Shown: positions 1 through 5,963, counted from the stretch's first letter. The stretch: DNA of 9,174 bases from Bacillus_I endophytica_A (GCF_026790145.1 NZ_JALAMS010000072.1:1-9174); one strand, 5' to 3'. The notes: generated by a model from the letters alone, not told the origin. Made by a program: numbers and translations.

Positions 1-128
1 CCTTTTCCATACCGATCACACATCTTTTTTAGAGTAATAGTATCAGTATGTCCAAGTTTGATAGACTACTCAATGCAAAATTCAAGCCCTCTAACTATCC
101 TTTGTTTTATATGCCTACTTGAGAAGGA
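1..128. other. Flank with no intact gene; possible recombinase fragment
   Basis: No open frame with a start lies here. Read on the minus strand, a short stretch near the window edge translates as KLGHTDTITL, which recalls the LGH-x-D/S-xxTT segment near the C terminus of tyrosine recombinases. There is an in-frame stop three codons before it and the reading runs off the window, so at best this is a decayed or partial gene. The resemblance rests on about seven residues and may be chance. Confidence 0.15.
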
Positions 129-599
129 TTAATTATCTTGGTTTAATTGTTCCCATTCACTTAAGTACATTCGTTTTGTAATATTTTTGGGATTATCCAT
201 CTTACAAATAAATTCTAGGCTATTTCCATCCGGATCATTAAAATGAATTTTAGCATGAGCCATACCACTATGCGCCATAACGAATGGTTCCACAGGTTCG
301 AAACCAAATGCTTCCCTAGGTGTATATCCTCTTTCATTTAACCATGAAACAGAATGTCTTAAACCATCTAAAGAAACTTGAAAAGCAATGTGCCTTATGG
401 AAGGATGATATTCTAGTTCTACTTTATCTGTTTCCCAAAGTCCTAACCAACTTTTATTCTTTTCAATCCACAAAAATGCCAACCTATCTTCATGACTATG
501 TGAAAGTTCTAGACCAAGTCCTTCATAAAATTCTATAGAACGTTTTAAATTGCTCACGGGCAAATGTGCTTCATATAATCCTTCAATCATTTCTTTCAT
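129..599 (-). CDS. VOC (glyoxalase/bleomycin resistance) family protein
   Basis: A 156-residue cytosolic protein of the vicinal oxygen chelate superfamily. Two beta-alpha-beta-beta-beta halves are visible, roughly residues 6-58 (beginning EAHLPVSNLKRSIEFYEGLG) and 68-132 (HIAFQVS through DPDGNSLEF). Likely metal ligands are His12, His70 and Glu129, the usual VOC positions. Members include glyoxalase I, fosfomycin thiol transferases and ring-cleavage dioxygenases; nothing seen picks one, so the substrate is unknown. A GAGG at 608-605 sits 5 nt before the first ATG; Met4 (590) is an alternative start. The gene is monocistronic and diverges from the DUF1569 gene. Fold assignment is firm, function is not. 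Confidence 0.85.
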   Translation of the reverse strand: MKEMIEGLYEAHLPVSNLKRSIEFYEGLGLELSHSHEDRLAFLWIEKNKSWLGLWETDKVELEYHPSIRHIAFQVSLDGLRHSVSWLNERGYTPREAFGFEPVEPFVMAHSGMAHAKIHFNDPDGNSLEFICKMDNPKNITKRMYLSEWEQLNQDN

Positions 600-604
600 C
601 CCCC

Positions 605-642
605 CCTCACTACATTATACAAAAAAATCCAATTTTTCACTT
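605..642 (-). promoter_or_regulatory. Probable promoter and RBS of the VOC gene
   Basis: On the minus strand a perfect -10 hexamer TATAAT (614-619) lies 14 bp before the start codon, with the GAGG/G-run ribosome site between. No good -35 box is seen at 17 bp. With a start site about 7 nt after the -10 box, the 5' leader would be very short. Confidence 0.4.
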
Positions 643-679
643 AAAATTCATACTTTTTAGTAATTGTTAATATACAAAA

Positions 680-707
680 AGTCCGTAAAAGTATGCTTTT
701 TGCCAGT
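680..707 (+). repeat. Degenerate second copy of the res-like site
   Basis: The 13-mer GTCCGTAAAAGTA at 681-693 is identical to the left arm of the palindrome at 1752-1781. Here the right arm (CTTTTTGCCAG) is eroded, so only one half of the site is intact. The two copies are direct and about 1.07 kb apart, bracketing the DUF1569 gene and the Tn3-type end. Read as a decayed resolvase-binding site; this is inference. Confidence 0.35.
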
Positions 708-761
708 AGTAGCATATAAAAAAATGCCTTCTATTCTTTTGTATTAAAAACGTTAGTCATG

Positions 762-793
762 TTATTCCGAAAAAGGGCCATTTAATGGAATAA
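762..793. repeat. Inverted repeat, TTATTCC / GGAATAA
   Basis: Perfect 7-bp arms (762-768 and 787-793) enclose an AAAAAGGGCCATTTAAT core. There is no T-run, so it is not an obvious terminator. The layout suggests a small dispersed repeat, but no second full copy is present in this window. Confidence 0.35.
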
Positions 794-871
794 GATTTTC
801 GAATAAAATTGGATTATTATGTTATTATTGTTTTGAGATTTTAGAAAAATTTTCCGTCTAAAGAAGCAGAA

Positions 872-936
872 CATAATAAATGGATTTTTTGCTTATAAAG
901 CCCTCTATCAAGGTATTTTATAGACCATTTATTATG
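872..936. repeat. 12-bp inverted repeat upstream of the DUF1569 gene
   Basis: CATAATAAATGG (872-883) and its exact complement CCATTTATTATG (925-936) are separated by 41 bp. The right arm ends 41 nt before the DUF1569 start codon, so it could be an operator pair, a leader hairpin or the ends of a tiny element. Apart from the two other repeats listed at 680 and 762, the rest of the 600-977 gap is AT-rich with nothing else recognised. Confidence 0.4.
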
Positions 937-977
937 AAAATTTTTACAATACGAGATTTGTAAAGGGGGGTGCACAA

Positions 978-1427
978 ATGAAAAATATTTTTAATCAATT
1001 GCATTCAGAGGAAATTTTAAACCGCATTGACAAATTAAGCCCAAATTCAAAACGCCAATGGGGTAAAATGGATGTTGCCCAAATGCTAGCACATTGCTCA
1101 TCCTTTCAAGACATTGCAATGGGACATTCCTCTCCAGCGAGAGGTTGGTTAGGAATATTAATAGGAAACTTTGTGAAACCAATTTTTTATAACGATAAGC
1201 CATTAGCCCAAAATATGTCCACAATTCCGACCATTTTGATTGTAGATGAAAAAGAATTTGAAACAGAGAAGGAAAAACTGAAACAAAAAATTATAACTTT
1301 CCAAAACAATGGTTCAGAGAAGTGTACGACTCATCCACATCCTTTTTTCGGTAAACTTACTTCCGAGCAATGGGGAAAAGGAATTTACAAGCACCTTGAC
1401 CATCATTTAAAACAGTTTGGAGTCTAG
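978..1427 (+). CDS. DUF1569 family protein (DinB-like superfamily)
   Basis: A 149-residue cytosolic protein with the signature of DUF1569, a branch of the DinB/YfiT four-helix-bundle superfamily. The first motif is WGKMDVAQMLAHC (residues 28-40). The C-terminal block HPFFGKLTSEQWG to HLDHHLKQFGV fills residues 121-149. His39, His139 and His142 are plausible metal ligands by analogy with DinB proteins. No biochemical role is established for the family; thiol-transferase-like activity is only suggested by the superfamily. The start is well supported: AAAGGGGGG lies 6 nt before the ATG. It stands alone, diverging from the VOC gene. Length matches the family. Confidence 0.85.
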   Translation: MKNIFNQLHSEEILNRIDKLSPNSKRQWGKMDVAQMLAHCSSFQDIAMGHSSPARGWLGILIGNFVKPIFYNDKPLAQNMSTIPTILIVDEKEFETEKEKLKQKIITFQNNGSEKCTTHPHPFFGKLTSEQWGKGIYKHLDHHLKQFGV

Positions 1428-1514
1428 TTAGTTTTTAGAAAAATAAATAAAATTTGACCAAAGAGAAAAACAACGAAATGCCTTAACGGTTTTAAAATAA
1501 ATAATTATCTTATT

Positions 1515-1540
1515 GTTAAAAAGAAAATTCTTTCTTTAAC
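1515..1540. repeat. Weak hairpin after the DUF1569 gene
   Basis: GTTAAAAAGAAA pairs with TTTCTTTAAC across a short loop, with a two-base bulge. It is AT-rich and lacks a clear T-tail, so it is at most a weak 3' end for the gene ending at 1427. Confidence 0.25.
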
Positions 1541-1576
1541 TTAGGGATACTTTTCTTTATCATCTGTGGAGCCTTT

Positions 1577-1604
1577 ATCTTACATAATGATTTTCTGGAA
1601 TAGG
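1577..1604 (-). other. Weak dif-like candidate (reverse orientation)
   Basis: On the minus strand an XerD-like arm TTATGTAAGAT (9 of 11 with the B. subtilis arm) follows a half-site containing TTCCAGAA, with a 5-bp instead of 6-bp spacer. A strong hairpin (1624-1667) lies on the XerC-like side, as at the better sites further right. The XerC-like arm matches only about 6 of 11, so chance is a real possibility. Confidence 0.22.
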
Positions 1605-1623
1605 GCACAATTGCAGAATAACT

Positions 1624-1667
1624 AAATCCCAATCCCTCATTTATGTCAGTGAGAGATTGGGATTTTT
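1624..1667 (+). terminator. Strong intrinsic terminator
   Basis: AAATCCCAATC (1624-1634) pairs with GATTGGGATTT (1655-1665); CTCA/TGAG extends the stem around a roughly 10-nt loop, and the stem runs into a T5 tract. It is the first convincing terminator downstream of the DUF1569 gene, about 200 bp after the stop codon. Confidence 0.75.
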
Positions 1668-1681
1668 ACTATTGGAATATC

Positions 1682-1719
1682 CCTAACGTTGTAAATCCAC
1701 GTTTTGCTGGTGGTACCCC
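1682..1719 (-). mobile_element. 38-bp Tn3-family terminal inverted repeat (solo end)
   Basis: Read on the minus strand the segment begins GGGGTACCACCAGC and ends ACGTTAGG exactly 38 bp later. GGGG outer ends, a 38-bp length and an inner ACGTTAAG-like octamer are hallmarks of Tn3-family transposons; the GGGGTACC start is of the Gram-positive Tn4430-like type as I recall it. The outer end faces right, so the element should extend leftwards and could include the DUF1569 and VOC genes as passengers. No mate is present in 1-1681, so it is a lone end or the mate lies beyond the window. The candidate 5-bp target sequence is GTTAC (1720-1724). Confidence 0.6.
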
Positions 1720-1751
1720 GTTACGTAATAAGAAAAGAATTTAGTAAAATT

Positions 1752-1781
1752 ATGTCCGTAAAAGTACACTTTTACGGACAT
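1752..1781. repeat. Perfect palindrome resembling a serine-resolvase res subsite
   Basis: Arms ATGTCCGTAAAAGT (1752-1765) and ACTTTTACGGACAT (1768-1781) are perfect complements around a 2-bp centre. The core from TGTCCG to CGGACA is 28 bp, the length of a resolvase dimer subsite, and TGTC...GACA ends match the general serine-resolvase half-site pattern. It lies 56 bp upstream of a possible resolvase start codon (1837), where a res site would be expected. No T-tail follows, which argues against a terminator. Confidence 0.5.
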
Positions 1782-1836
1782 GCACTTTGCGAACTATCTC
1801 GTTGTGTTCACTTTTTATGGAAGAGGAAGGTAATTA

Positions 1837-1869
1837 ATGGCTAATTACAATTACGCTCGTTTGGAATAA
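1837..1869 (+). pseudogene. Possible truncated resolvase (tnpR) start
   Basis: After AGAGGAAGG (1822-1830), ATG opens a frame reading MANYNYARLE and then stop. Serine resolvases typically begin M-x-x-YGYARVST, so YNYAR at the right place, with a good ribosome site and a res-like palindrome upstream, suggests the first 8 codons of a tnpR gene cut off at CGT. No resolvase sequence continues after that point or beyond the IS6 element. At ten residues, chance cannot be excluded. Confidence 0.35.
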
Positions 1870-1870
1870 A

Positions 1871-1920
1871 AAAGAACCAAGTAATTTTTGTTAAACAGGT
1901 TTATGCTTTTTTCGGTTCTG
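1871..1920 (-). terminator. Possible long-loop hairpin before the insertion sequence
   Basis: On the minus strand AGAACC at the edge of the IS end can pair with GGTTCT, which runs into a T6 tract (1876-1871). The loop is about 37 nt and one arm belongs to the IS terminal repeat, so this may be accidental. Confidence 0.2.
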
Positions 1921-2779
1921 GTGCGAAAATTTCAGCTGACTTGAAATTAATCTCTAAATCTTTGACATGCTGATACTATCAATCTAGAAAAGGAATGGTA
2001 TTCAGTTATGGAAAACCAAAATTTATTCAAATGGAAACATTATCAACCTTTCATAATTTTATTAATTGTGAGATGGTACCTACGGTACAACCTCAGTTTT
2101 CGTGATGTAGTTGAAATGATGGAAGAACGTGGACTATCCATTACCCATACGACAATCATGCGTTGGGTACATCAGTATGGTCCTGAATTAGATGAGCGAG
2201 TACGACATCATCTTAAGTCAACAAATGACTCATGGAGAGTCGATGAAACCTATATCAAGGTAAAAGGGCAATGGATGTACTTATATCGTGCAGTCGATTC
2301 AGAAGGAAACACCATTGATTTTTATCTAAGTAAAACAAGAGATCACAAGGCTGCAAAGTGTTTCTTCAAGAAAGCTTTGAGGTCTCTTCATGTTTCAAAT
2401 CCTCGTGTCATAACCGTCGATAAAAATCCAGCTTATCCTATAGCTATTGAAGAGTTGAAAAACGAAAAAAAGATGCCTGGAGGCATCCAAATAAGGCAAG
2501 TAAAATATCTCAACAACATCGTAGAACAGGATCATCGTTTTATTAAAAAACGAGTTAGACCTATGTTCGGGTTGAAATCCTTTCGCACAGCTACATTCAT
2601 TATTTCCAGAATAGAAACTATGAACATCATTAAAAAAGGGCAACTTGTTTCACGGAACCAGTCTGTCCAAAATCAAGTGAAGATCATCCATCAACTATTT
2701 GGCCTTGCTGCTTAAGACCAGATTTCACTAAGGAACTTTTCGCCTCTTTATATCTTCCTTAAGTATTTGCACCAGAACC
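1914..2779 (+). mobile_element. Complete IS6-family (IS240/IS26-like) insertion sequence
   Basis: The element spans 866 bp and carries one transposase gene. Its ends start GGTTCTGGTGC on both sides (left from 1914, right from 2779 inward), about 18 of 22 matching. Size and ends fit IS6-family elements of Bacillus such as IS240. IS6 elements normally make 8-bp target duplications, but the flanks differ (CTTTTTTC left, AAGAAAGT right). This suggests loss by recombination between copies or cointegrate/deletion events. TTGACA (1962-1967) and TAGAAA (1985-1990), 17 bp apart, form a plausible internal promoter. Confidence 0.9.
2008..2715 (+). CDS. IS6-family DDE transposase
   Basis: A 235-residue transposase that catalyses copy-in/cointegrate movement of the surrounding element. 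An N-terminal helix-turn-helix region (about 28-58, LSFRDVVEMMEERGLSITHT) precedes the catalytic domain. The DDE triad is visible: Asp79 in SWRVDETYIKVKG, Asp138 in ITVDKNPAY and Glu173 in NIVEQDHRFIK, with the family Lys/Arg one turn after Glu (Lys180/181). Length equals the usual 226-240 residues, and no frameshift or internal stop is present, so it may be active. The start ATG is preceded by AAAAGGA about 12 nt upstream. Confidence 0.95.
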   Translation: MENQNLFKWKHYQPFIILLIVRWYLRYNLSFRDVVEMMEERGLSITHTTIMRWVHQYGPELDERVRHHLKSTNDSWRVDETYIKVKGQWMYLYRAVDSEGNTIDFYLSKTRDHKAAKCFFKKALRSLHVSNPRVITVDKNPAYPIAIEELKNEKKMPGGIQIRQVKYLNNIVEQDHRFIKKRVRPMFGLKSFRTATFIISRIETMNIIKKGQLVSRNQSVQNQVKIIHQLFGLAA

Positions 2780-2845
2780 AAGAAAGTTCTGATATGGAGA
2801 AATAAATTAGGAATATTCAGTAATTTCGCCCCTTATGAAATTATT

Positions 2846-2895
2846 TTATGTATAATATGATAATTTTGTAATACTTTTTCCTCAGGAGGGAGAGT
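2846..2895 (+). promoter_or_regulatory. Possible promoter and orphan ribosome site upstream of the nuclease gene
   Basis: TATAAT (2851-2856) is a perfect -10 hexamer, but no -35 box is clear. A strong AGGAGGG (2884-2890) follows, yet the nearest starts (GTG at 2894 and 2904) open frames of only 7 and 13 codons. It could serve a leader peptide or be the remnant of a lost gene start. Confidence 0.3.
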
Positions 2896-3073
2896 GATAA
2901 AAAGTGGAAATTATTAATTTAGGTTATTACAGTACTTGTATTTAATGAAAGTGTTAATGCAAAAGAAAATGAAAACAATGGTGTTCCTGTTTTCGAGTAA
3001 TGAAAAAAGTTATTTAGCATGGTGCGAGGATTCATACTGGATTTTTTTAGAAATAAGAAATGGAGGAAGGATA

Positions 3074-4489
3074 ATGAAAAAGTACTACAAATTTGTAGCC
3101 TTACTTTTCACGTTATGCATATTTTTTGCTGCTCCAGTTGAAATGGAGGCTAAAGTAAATTCCTCGTCAGAAGTTACGGAAAAAGAAAAAAATGAAATCA
3201 ATCAAGCAAAACCAGAATTATATTTTATTCCAACGAGTGATCCCGAAAAAGCAGATGAAGTTATTAGCCAACTGAAGCAAGGGAAATCTCCGGAAACATT
3301 AGGGCTAATATCAAGTCAAAAGCACAGCCCAAGAGAACAAACGTTGGAGCAAATGAATTCAGAGGTTAAGAAAAATGCGGTTACGATAATGGAGGAAAGG
3401 ACAGATAAGGGAAAAGATTCCGTTATGGCGAATTCCATTACTGCTTCAGATGGAGATGATTGGACCCCCCCTTCATTTCAGTACGATGATATAACATTTG
3501 ATTCCTGTGTGGAGAATGAAAAGGCAGCATCAGGTTGGATTAAAAACCGTTATTCTCAATGTTGGTCGAGCTACGTTGTGTATAGCGATCCAGTCGGATG
3601 TGGTCCAAGTTGGTTTCCATTTGGTTGTGACTGGGTTGCCTTTCGAGTAACCGTTATTGCAAATGGATATAACGGATTTCGGGGAGTTACTTACAATTAT
3701 ACAATAGACGATATTGATTCAGACTTTGACAGCAAGGGATGGCGGCGAGGTTCCAAAGTTACCCTCAGCACGGAATGTGACGGTATTTCAGAAACCCGTG
3801 ATTGTATTGGTGCGGATGAAAATGTCACAAGAACATTGGCAAATTGGGAATCAAGCAGTCATTACCAGTTTTATATTACATCTGAAGCCCCACCCATTAC
3901 GAATAACAATAAGGATCGGGTAAGTTACATGGATATGTGGCCAAGAATAACTGTAGATCCACCTAGCAAAAAATATCCTCCACTCACAAACGATGGTCCA
4001 AAAGAAACCATTCGAATGGACTCAGCCGATTATCTGTTTACTCCCGGCTTTTCTAAAAGAGAAGGGGCTATCTTTGCGAATTTCATTCCGACCTTTACCT
4101 ATGATATGAATGATCCGTACTTTAATATTATGAAAGAAGCTTTTCAGCATCATAAGGACGCCTTGACCTCAGAAGGAAGCTTAATCCCAGGGAAGGAGCC
4201 TAAGCCTCCACTCACTCGAATTTATTCTGCATATGACAGAGAACAATATAACAAGAATACCAATGCTAAAAATCAAGCATGTAAGAATCTTAATAAACCG
4301 GAAGGATATGAATGTGATGAATTTCCATTTGCCAGCACATATGAAGGAGCTGGAAAGGGTGATGGCAAGTTTTCTGTACGATACATTCCCAGAGATGCAA
4401 ACAATACTCATGGGCGCTGGCTTGCAGCATGGTATGCATATAATCGAATTTTACACAAAGATTCATTTTATATAGGATTTAGAGAGTAA
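3074..4489 (+). CDS. Secreted protein with C-terminal NucA/NucB-type nuclease domain
   Basis: The 471-codon product begins with a signal peptide (MKKYYKF, hydrophobic core about residues 8-21, possible cleavage near Met24-Glu25-Ala26). The middle (about 120-370) is Cys- and Trp-rich with eight mature cysteines (145, 163, 176, 185, 235, 244, 403, 414), suggesting disulfides outside the cell; I do not recognise it. Residues about 375-470 match NucA/NucB DNases: NAKNQAC, then CDEFPFASTYEGA (414-426), SVRYIPR and a final YNRILHKDSFYI. Family nucleases cut extracellular DNA or act in DNA uptake; NucA has the inhibitor Nin, but no inhibitor gene is visible here. The start at 3074 is chosen for GGAGGAAGG just upstream and the signal peptide; the frame is open to a TTG at 2936 without a ribosome site. 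Confidence 0.8.
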   Translation: MKKYYKFVALLFTLCIFFAAPVEMEAKVNSSSEVTEKEKNEINQAKPELYFIPTSDPEKADEVISQLKQGKSPETLGLISSQKHSPREQTLEQMNSEVKKNAVTIMEERTDKGKDSVMANSITASDGDDWTPPSFQYDDITFDSCVENEKAASGWIKNRYSQCWSSYVVYSDPVGCGPSWFPFGCDWVAFRVTVIANGYNGFRGVTYNYTIDDIDSDFDSKGWRRGSKVTLSTECDGISETRDCIGADENVTRTLANWESSSHYQFYITSEAPPITNNNKDRVSYMDMWPRITVDPPSKKYPPLTNDGPKETIRMDSADYLFTPGFSKREGAIFANFIPTFTYDMNDPYFNIMKEAFQHHKDALTSEGSLIPGKEPKPPLTRIYSAYDREQYNKNTNAKNQACKNLNKPEGYECDEFPFASTYEGAGKGDGKFSVRYIPRDANNTHGRWLAAWYAYNRILHKDSFYIGFRE

Positions 4490-4559
4490 TTAATATTCGG
4501 ATTAAAGAGTATGATGGCTTCAATTCATAAATATCACTCACATATAAATGGAATTGTAG

Positions 4560-4588
4560 AACGCAATCTTTAATTGGTTGCGTTTTTT
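4560..4588 (+). terminator. Terminator of the nuclease gene
   Basis: AACGCAA (4560-4566) pairs with TTGCGTT (4578-4584) around an 11-nt loop, followed by further T residues. It lies 70 nt after the nuclease stop codon and about 22 nt before the degenerate dif-like site. Confidence 0.8.
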
Positions 4589-4609
4589 GTCTGGCCATTT
4601 TCCTAGTTT

Positions 4610-4641
4610 ACATCCTGTTGCTTTTTCAATTTATCTAAACT
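4610..4641 (+). other. Degenerate dif-like site with a 10-bp spacer
   Basis: The XerC-like arm ACATCCTGTTG (4610-4620) shares the TCCTGT core with the site at 9114. The XerD-like arm TTATCTAAACT (4631-4641) differs from the B. subtilis arm at one base. The spacer is 10 bp rather than 6, so it may be inactive. Orientation and an upstream hairpin match the other sites. An overlapping reverse reading (GGATGTAAACT on the minus strand) is also possible. Confidence 0.35.
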
Positions 4642-4689
4642 AAAGGTGAAAATTCCTTGATTTTATAGGGTTTTATTATATTAGACATG

Positions 4690-4695
4690 TATAAT
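4690..4695 (+). promoter_or_regulatory. Possible -10 box for the HIT leader
   Basis: TATAAT preceded by ATG; a clear -35 is missing. If used, the transcript would have a leader of about 200 nt containing the 4721-4790 and 4803-4837 structures before the HIT gene. Confidence 0.3.
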
Positions 4696-4720
4696 ATATG
4701 CCCTTGAATTTGAACCTTGC

Positions 4721-4790
4721 AGTGTCGTGTTTCTCCTGGATAAGGATCAGGTTACCCCAGCTCCAACACCTATCAAGTTTACACGACACT
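4721..4790. repeat. 70-bp element bounded by perfect 10-bp inverted repeats
   Basis: AGTGTCGTGT (4721-4730) and ACACGACACT (4781-4790) are exact complements. The 50-nt interior holds a further small stem, CCTG...CAGG (about 4735-4751). There are no ORF and no T-tail. It could be a miniature transposable element, the closing stem of a structured leader RNA or a regulatory site. No direct target duplication is seen at its edges. I do not recognise the family. Confidence 0.5.
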
Positions 4791-4802
4791 TCTTCAAAGT
4801 AA

Positions 4803-4837
4803 AAGGGGTAGTACCAGCGAAGCTGTCACTACCCCTT
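4803..4837. repeat. Very stable hairpin in the HIT leader
   Basis: AAGGGGTAGT (4803-4812) pairs with ACTACCCCTT (4828-4837); after a 2x2 internal loop, CAGC pairs with GCTG around a GAA loop. No T-run follows, and an AAAGGGG (4838-4844) follows that could compete with the left arm for the CCCCTT strand. This fits an RNA switch or a DNA fold-back better than a terminator. Confidence 0.5.
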
Positions 4838-4905
4838 AAAGGGGAATAGGGGTGTTTGCCGAAAGATATTGTAAAGAGTTCGTGACTTGTAGAGGAGGAT
4901 AAGGC

Positions 4906-5235
4906 ATGGGGAACGATTTTTATTGTGAGGAAGTATTTAGTGGAAAAACGAAGGTAAAGGCTGTATTAGAAACAAAACATGTTTTGGCTTATTATCATAC
5001 TAATCCTTACTATGAAGTACATATTGTAGTTGTGCCTAAGAAACATATAGACTCCCTTTTAACCTTGGAGGATAAGGAAATATGGGACGACTTATTGAAT
5101 GTATTAAAGAAAGTTGCTTCTCAAGTAAAAGAGGAATACGGAGCTTGTAGAATTATTACAAATCTTGGTCAGTATCAAGATTCCAAGCATTTGCATTGTC
5201 ATGTAGCTTATGGGAAGGTAATAAAGTCTAATTAG
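4906..5235 (+). CDS. HIT (histidine triad) family protein
   Basis: A 109-residue cytosolic nucleotide-binding protein. The histidine triad HLHCHVA (His95, His97, His99) fits the H-x-H-x-H-x-x consensus; His99 would be the nucleophile or near it, as in Hint/Fhit hydrolases that cleave nucleoside phosphoramidates or dinucleotides. The preceding fold segments are typical: YYHTNPYYEVHIVVVPKKHIDSL split across residues 29-51, and ITNLGQYQDSKHLH before the triad. It is shorter than the usual 110-145 residues and lacks the common C-terminal tail. GAGGAGG (4892-4898) precedes the ATG by 7 nt. The stop codon TAG (5233-5235) shares its last base with the next dif-like site, so the gene fills its unit to the edge. 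Substrate unknown. Confidence 0.9.
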   Translation: MGNDFYCEEVFSGKTKVKAVLETKHVLAYYHTNPYYEVHIVVVPKKHIDSLLTLEDKEIWDDLLNVLKKVASQVKEEYGACRIITNLGQYQDSKHLHCHVAYGKVIKSN

Positions 5236-5262
5236 CTTCCTGAAACTCACATTATGTAAACA
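5235..5262 (+). other. dif-like Xer recombination site 1
   Basis: XerC-like arm GCTTCCTGAAA (8 of 11 with the B. subtilis dif arm as I recall it), 6-bp spacer CTCACA, XerD-like arm TTATGTAAACA (10 of 11). It overlaps the last base of the HIT stop codon. It separates the HIT unit from the DinB unit. Function is inferred from architecture and from repetition in this window. Confidence 0.6.
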
Positions 5263-5376
5263 AGAAATCCCTTTAGGCAAAAGGTCTGGAGGGTATTTTT
5301 ATAGAATTATAGTTAAGTTGACTAGTGATATCTTGTATTATGTCGATAATGAATAGTAAAATAGGGGGAATTTCAA

Positions 5377-5892
5377 ATGACGCATCACTCATTAAAATTG
5401 TACGACTTTCATGTATGGGCAAACCAAAAAATTTTCGACCGATTAAAAGAACTTTCTGAGGACATTTACGAAAAGAAAATTCAGAGTGTTTTTCCTTCTA
5501 TATTAAAGGTGATGGGGCACATTTATGTCGTCGATAACGTATGGTTAGATGTTATTTCTGGTAAAAAATTTGATGAAGTATATGCGTTAGGTGAACGGTT
5601 GAAAGAACAGATGGAAACGAAAAAAATCGAGGAAGTAGAAACGATGTTTTTTGATTTATCTGACCGGTACAAAGTGTTTCTCAATCGTGAGGAAAATATG
5701 GAAAAGGCCTTGGTGCTTGAAACCCCATTTGCTGGACGACTCGAAACTCGTTTATCTGAATTAGTACAACATGTTGTCAATCATGGAACATATCATCGTG
5801 GCAATATTACGGCTATGTTGAGACAATTGGGCCATCCTGGTGTTATGACTGATTATATTTTATATTTATATGAAAAAGGCAACAAATCTTAA
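5377..5892 (+). CDS. DinB family protein
   Basis: A 171-residue DinB/YfiT-like four-helix-bundle protein. The three expected metal-ligand histidines are visible: His48 in GHIYVVD, and His136 and His140 in the block HVVNHGTYHRGN that is diagnostic for DinB. The N terminus (YDFHVWANQKIFDRL) is also typical of the Bacillus family. Family members bind a divalent metal; some act as bacillithiol- or mycothiol-dependent transferases, but no substrate can be named here. AGGGGG lies about 10 nt before the ATG. TTGACT (5318-5323) may be part of a promoter. It is the only gene between two dif-like sites and has its own terminator. Confidence 0.9.
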   Translation: MTHHSLKLYDFHVWANQKIFDRLKELSEDIYEKKIQSVFPSILKVMGHIYVVDNVWLDVISGKKFDEVYALGERLKEQMETKKIEEVETMFFDLSDRYKVFLNREENMEKALVLETPFAGRLETRLSELVQHVVNHGTYHRGNITAMLRQLGHPGVMTDYILYLYEKGNKS

Positions 5893-5910
5893 CCTTTATA
5901 GATAATAAAT

Positions 5911-5963
5911 AAAAAGGGAGGAGATACTTTTGGTTCACTACTTTAAGTACTCTTCTCTTTTTT
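5911..5963 (+). terminator. Terminator of the DinB gene, next to a dif-like site
   Basis: AAAAAGGGAGGAGATACTT (5911-5929) pairs with AAGTACTCTTCTCTTTTTT (5945-5963) with one bulge and a few G-U pairs or mismatches, ending in a T6 tract. The stem ends 3 bp before the XerC-like arm of the next site. Confidence 0.7.

Noticed and set aside
915..942. dif-like site around TTATGAAAATT
   Set aside because: No acceptable XerC-like arm; the bases belong to the inverted repeat at 872-936.
2818..2856. Additional dif-like site ending TTATGTATAAT
   Set aside because: The XerC-like arm does not match and the XerD-like arm coincides with a -10 box.
2936..3073. 46-codon N-terminal extension of the nuclease gene
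   Set aside because: It has no ribosome site and would place the signal peptide internally; the ATG at 3074 has GGAGGAAGG and begins a normal signal peptide.
4763..4795. Reverse dif-like site using TCGTGTAAACT
   Set aside because: Nine of 11 in one arm only; the bases are better explained by the 4721-4790 inverted repeat.
4803..4860. T-box leader
   Set aside because: GGGGTAGTACC recalls the T-box GGTGGTACCGCG motif, but key bases differ, no specifier stem or terminator was found, and HIT genes are not usual targets.
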